From the NCBI GenBank assembly GCA_028687415.1, contig JAQUAC010000165.1, forward strand, positions 1 to 5,621: a DNA stretch of 5,621 bases. The letters are read 5' to 3'. A model generated the notes under the pieces. The model was not told the DNA's origin. It worked only from the letters and a program-made list of their open reading frames with translations, and searched no databases. Numbering within the stretch: position 1 is the stretch's first letter; each line of letters starts with the position of its first letter. This document shows, one piece after another, positions 4,888 to 5,621 of this stretch. Source of the DNA: Acidocella sp. (lineage in GTDB: Bacteria; Pseudomonadota; Alphaproteobacteria; Acetobacterales; Acetobacteraceae). A program made the translations under genes and the position numbers.

Positions 4888-5621
4888 ATGGATGTTCTGG
4901 AGGTCGAGGGGCTGAGCGTGACGCTGGGCGGGCGGGCGGTGCTGCGGGATGTGGCATTCAGCCTCGCGCCGGGGATGTTCTGCGGGCTCATTGGCAGCAA
5001 CGGCTCCGGCAAAACGACCTTGTTGCGCGCCATACTTGGGTTCCAGGCGGCGACGGGGCGCATCCAGCGCCAGGGCGCGGTGGGCTACGTGCCACAGAAA
5101 ATCCAGCTTGATCCGGACATGCCGGTGCGCGCGCGGGATCTTGTGGCGCTGGGGTTGGACGGAAACCGGCTGGGCCTGCCTTGGCCTTCGAAAAAACGCC
5201 GCGACGCGGTGGAGGAAGCATTACGTGCCGTGGAGGCCGAGGGGTTTGCGGACCAACGCGTTGGCGAACTCTCCGGCGGGCAGCAGCAGCGTGTGCTGAT
5301 CGCGCATGCGCTGGTGAGCAAGCCGGATTTACTGCTGCTGGACGAGCCTCTGGCGAATCTGGATTTACGCGCGGCGGCGGAGATCGTGGCGCTGCTGCGG
5401 CGGCTCTGCACGGCGCGGGGCGTGGCGGTGCTGCTCTCGGCCCATGACATGAACCCGCTGCTCGGTGCGGTAGACAGACTTGTCTACCTGGCCAATGGCC
5501 GCGCCGCCAGCGGCCGCGTGCAGGAGGTGGTGCGCCCGGAGGTGCTCTCGGCGCTGTGCGGCTACCATAGCGACGTCATTCGCGTGCATGACCGCGTGCT
5601 GGTGGTGGCGGGCGAGGGGAC
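4888..5621 (+). CDS. znuC: Zinc/manganese ABC transporter ATPase (ZnuC-like, 3' end outside window)
   Basis: Cytoplasmic ATPase that powers metal import with a ZnuB-type permease, which is expected just past the window. The 244 visible residues have the full ABC set: Walker A GSNGSGKT (36-43), Q-loop Q70 in GYVPQK, signature LSGGQQQR (128-135), Walker B LLLLDEP (148-154), D-loop NLD (157-159) and switch His H186 in SAHD. A C-terminal tail (about 215-244, ending VLVVAGEG) resembles the tail of Zn/Mn-type ATPases. The frame is open to the last base, so the stop codon is missing. ATG 4888 lies 2 bases after the znuA stop; the bases before it are a poor ribosome site, which suggests translational coupling to znuA. 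The conserved beginning LEVEGLSV right after the ATG supports this start. The metal specificity is inferred from the neighbouring binding protein and operator. Confidence 0.92.
   Translation, partial: MDVLEVEGLSVTLGGRAVLRDVAFSLAPGMFCGLIGSNGSGKTTLLRAILGFQAATGRIQRQGAVGYVPQKIQLDPDMPVRARDLVALGLDGNRLGLPWPSKKRRDAVEEALRAVEAEGFADQRVGELSGGQQQRVLIAHALVSKPDLLLLDEPLANLDLRAAAEIVALLRRLCTARGVAVLLSAHDMNPLLGAVDRLVYLANGRAASGRVQEVVRPEVLSALCGYHSDVIRVHDRVLVVAGEG

Noticed and set aside
1..5621. CRISPR array, tRNA, rRNA, transposase or phage genes
   Set aside because: I saw no regularly spaced repeats, no tRNA cloverleaf, no rRNA-like sequence and no mobile-element proteins in the window.

Overview
The window is high-GC bacterial DNA with all recognisable genes on the + strand. 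A heme-PAS FixL, FixJ, a single-domain receiver and a FixK-type regulator in one block point to an alphaproteobacterium. An acidophilic or acetic-acid-type Rhodospirillales (Acetobacteraceae) member is a guess I cannot prove from sequence alone.

Layout: (1) 1-462 is the 3' part of a HisM-type amino-acid ABC permease whose start lies left of the window. (2) 463-804 is a 342-base gap with no convincing gene, an AT-rich imperfect palindrome and a smaller inverted repeat. (3) 805-3927 is an oxygen-response block: a soluble heme-binding histidine kinase (fixL), its overlapping response regulator (fixJ), a single-domain receiver-like protein and a Crp/Fnr activator (fixK). (4) 3928-5621 is the start of a zinc/manganese uptake operon: a periplasmic metal-binding protein (znuA-like) and, 2 bases later, an ATPase (znuC-like) that runs off the right edge. 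A 21-bp perfect palindrome closely resembling a Zur operator, with a TATAAT hexamer inside it, precedes znuA.

How the parts work together: in known FixLJ systems, deoxy FixL phosphorylates FixJ, FixJ-P activates fixK, and FixK activates microaerobic genes through TTGAT-N4-ATCAA sites. Here a near-perfect site of that kind (TTGAG-N4-ATCAA, 2659-2672) lies in front of the receiver gene between fixJ and fixK. The receiver has Lys (K56) where the phosphoacceptor Asp should be. I infer a FixK-induced, phosphorylation-independent pseudo-receiver that could feed back on FixL or FixJ. This is the most interesting part of the window. The metal-uptake operon next door looks independently regulated by metal status.
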